Below, piece by piece: positions 6,890 to 7,323 of a DNA stretch of 7,323 nucleotides; the first letter of the stretch is position 1, and each line of letters starts with the position of its first letter. The position numbers and the translations under genes are program-made. The notes under the pieces are model-generated. The model saw nothing but the letters and a program-made list of their open reading frames with translations. It did not search any database and was not told the DNA's origin. The stretch lies in the NCBI GenBank assembly GCA_019751935.1, contig JAIEMR010000021.1, positions 1-7,323 on the forward strand. The letters are read 5' to 3'. The stretch comes from Alphaproteobacteria bacterium. GTDB taxonomy: Bacteria > Pseudomonadota > Alphaproteobacteria > Paracaedibacterales > CAIULA01.

Positions 6890-7085
6890 CCATCAACTCC
6901 TTTTTCCCATTTGGGTTTCGTTTCCAAACCAGCTGGCACCGTCCCGTTAGCTCTGGATAGCGACCTTTTCCTAAAGTTTCACTTCTCTCTGTTTTCAGCC
7001 GTTGCCAATAAAACTGCATATCCCGCACACCCATTCCAAATTGAAAAATTTGGTGTTGTGCATCGGAATGACGCATAAGTTGCAA
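6801..7085 (-). CDS. Uncharacterised ORF upstream of and overlapping the BLF1-like gene, possibly a truncated gene end
   Basis: I do not recognise this product. The frame is open from 7106 to the stop at 6801, with possible starts at a TTG (7085) or an ATG (7076); neither has a good Shine-Dalgarno. Residues 1-67 look protein-like, with varied composition and aromatic-rich FQFGMGVRDMQFYW. The final part, overlapping the BLF1-like gene by 89 bases, is Lys/Arg-rich and probably shaped by the other frame. An in-frame TAA at 7107-7109, just where luxR-like sequence takes over, suggests a 5' truncation. It could be the tail of a gene from the donor replicon, or a small protein translated just ahead of the toxin, in which case it might be a partner or immunity protein. 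Base composition matches the toxin gene rather than the flanks. Confidence 0.4.
   Translation of the reverse strand: MQLMRHSDAQHQIFQFGMGVRDMQFYWQRLKTERSETLGKGRYPELTGRCQLVWKRNPNGKKELMDVTRNKRKRYKLLKRTLCTPRSWSASGIT
6897..6902 (-). promoter_or_regulatory. Ribosome binding site of the BLF1-like gene
   Basis: AAGGAG on the minus strand, 7 bases before the ATG at 6889. It is the strongest Shine-Dalgarno in the window and lies inside the upstream ORF, which argues that 6889 is the true start and that the two frames may be translationally linked. Another ATG at 6893 belongs to the upstream ORF's frame and is too close to this site. Confidence 0.7.
7036..7053. repeat. Perfect 7-bp inverted repeat with 4-base loop
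   Basis: CCAAATT (7036-7042) and AATTTGG (7047-7053) flank GAAA. It lies inside the uncharacterised minus-strand ORF, about 150 bases upstream of the BLF1-like start. It may be chance in a coding sequence, or an operator if that ORF is not real and this is the toxin's upstream region. Confidence 0.35.
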
Positions 7086-7150
7086 AGAGAGCGGTAAGCC
7101 TTTGATTTATAAGGGCTGAGACTTAAACATAAATTTCTGAGCAATTTTAA

Positions 7151-7323
7151 CAATCTTATGTCAGATCAAATAAATTTACTTTGAATATAGGTGAGAAACC
7201 TGTTCCTTTATCAAAACGGGAATGGGAATGTTTGTCTGGTATGGCGCAAGAAAAAACTTATAAAGTTGTGGTAAACACATTATCTCTTTCCCCTAGAACT
7301 GTTGAAATTTATTTAAACCAAAT
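7151..7323 (+). pseudogene. DNA-binding end of a luxR-type gene, running off the window
   Basis: From 7169 the reading frame is NKFTLNIGEKPVPLSKREW onward, then GMAQEKTYK and SLSPRTVEIYLNQ. It matches residues 206-256 of the intact LuxR protein at 41 of 51 positions. An in-frame TAA at 7148-7150 and the missing sensor region indicate a remnant, although the helix-turn-helix itself stays open to the window edge. Weaker DNA similarity may extend left to about 7125. With the broken 5' end at 5192 it most simply forms one disrupted luxR copy that has lost about 140 central codons to the inserted DNA. It could instead come from a third copy. G233E, G238V and A240V in the recognition region suggest relaxed selection. 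Confidence 0.8.

Noticed and set aside
6730..6960. Plus-strand 76-residue reading frame
   Set aside because: It is antisense to the BLF1-like gene and its upstream ORF; composition is rich in Leu, Phe and Ser as expected of a shadow frame.
1..7323. CRISPR array, tRNA or rRNA genes
   Set aside because: I saw no regularly spaced direct repeats, no cloverleaf-like sequence and no rRNA-like stretches.

Overview
The window is AT-rich DNA from a bacterium. It holds a LuxR-type regulator, a very large exported protein that looks like a eukaryote-directed effector, and a broken second copy of the regulator whose middle is replaced by mobile and foreign DNA. Low GC, GTG and TTG starts, a LuxR protein with a small divergent sensor region, and a secreted protein with leucine-rich-repeat and TIR-like parts suggest a host-associated bacterium, perhaps an amoeba or protist endosymbiont of the Holosporales or Legionellales type. 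That placement is inference; there is no rRNA or housekeeping gene to confirm it.

Layout. Bases 1-334 are non-coding, with a short perfect inverted repeat and the leader and promoter of the first gene. Bases 335-1180 (+) encode an intact 281-residue LuxR-family regulator. Bases 1298-5056 (+) encode a 1252-residue protein: signal peptide, acidic linker, FAD-dependent oxidoreductase domain, LRR-like region and C-terminal TIR/SEFIR-like domain. At about 5124 a second copy of the luxR leader begins, followed by a frameshifted 5' end of a second luxR (5192 to about 5375). A Tn3-family transposase fragment lacking its catalytic part follows (5378-6127). Next, on the minus strand, is a higher-GC cassette (about 6190-7106) with a 230-residue protein (6889-6197) and a probably truncated upstream ORF. 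The window ends in the DNA-binding domain of a luxR copy (about 7151-7323), running off the edge.

The most striking gene is the 230-residue minus-strand protein. It carries WLPW, then 20 residues later Thr, then LSGC, then a downstream His, in the order and near the spacing of Burkholderia lethal factor 1 (BLF1), the glutamine deamidase that inactivates host translation factor eIF4A. It therefore looks like a horizontally acquired BLF1/CNF1-superfamily deamidase toxin beside a transposon remnant.

How the parts may work together: the intact LuxR protein is the likely regulator of its own transcript and perhaps of the adjacent exported effector. The duplicated leader plus luxR suggests that regulator-effector units were duplicated here, and that the second copy became a landing site for Tn3-type DNA and the toxin cassette. 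The result is a small island of candidate host-interaction genes.
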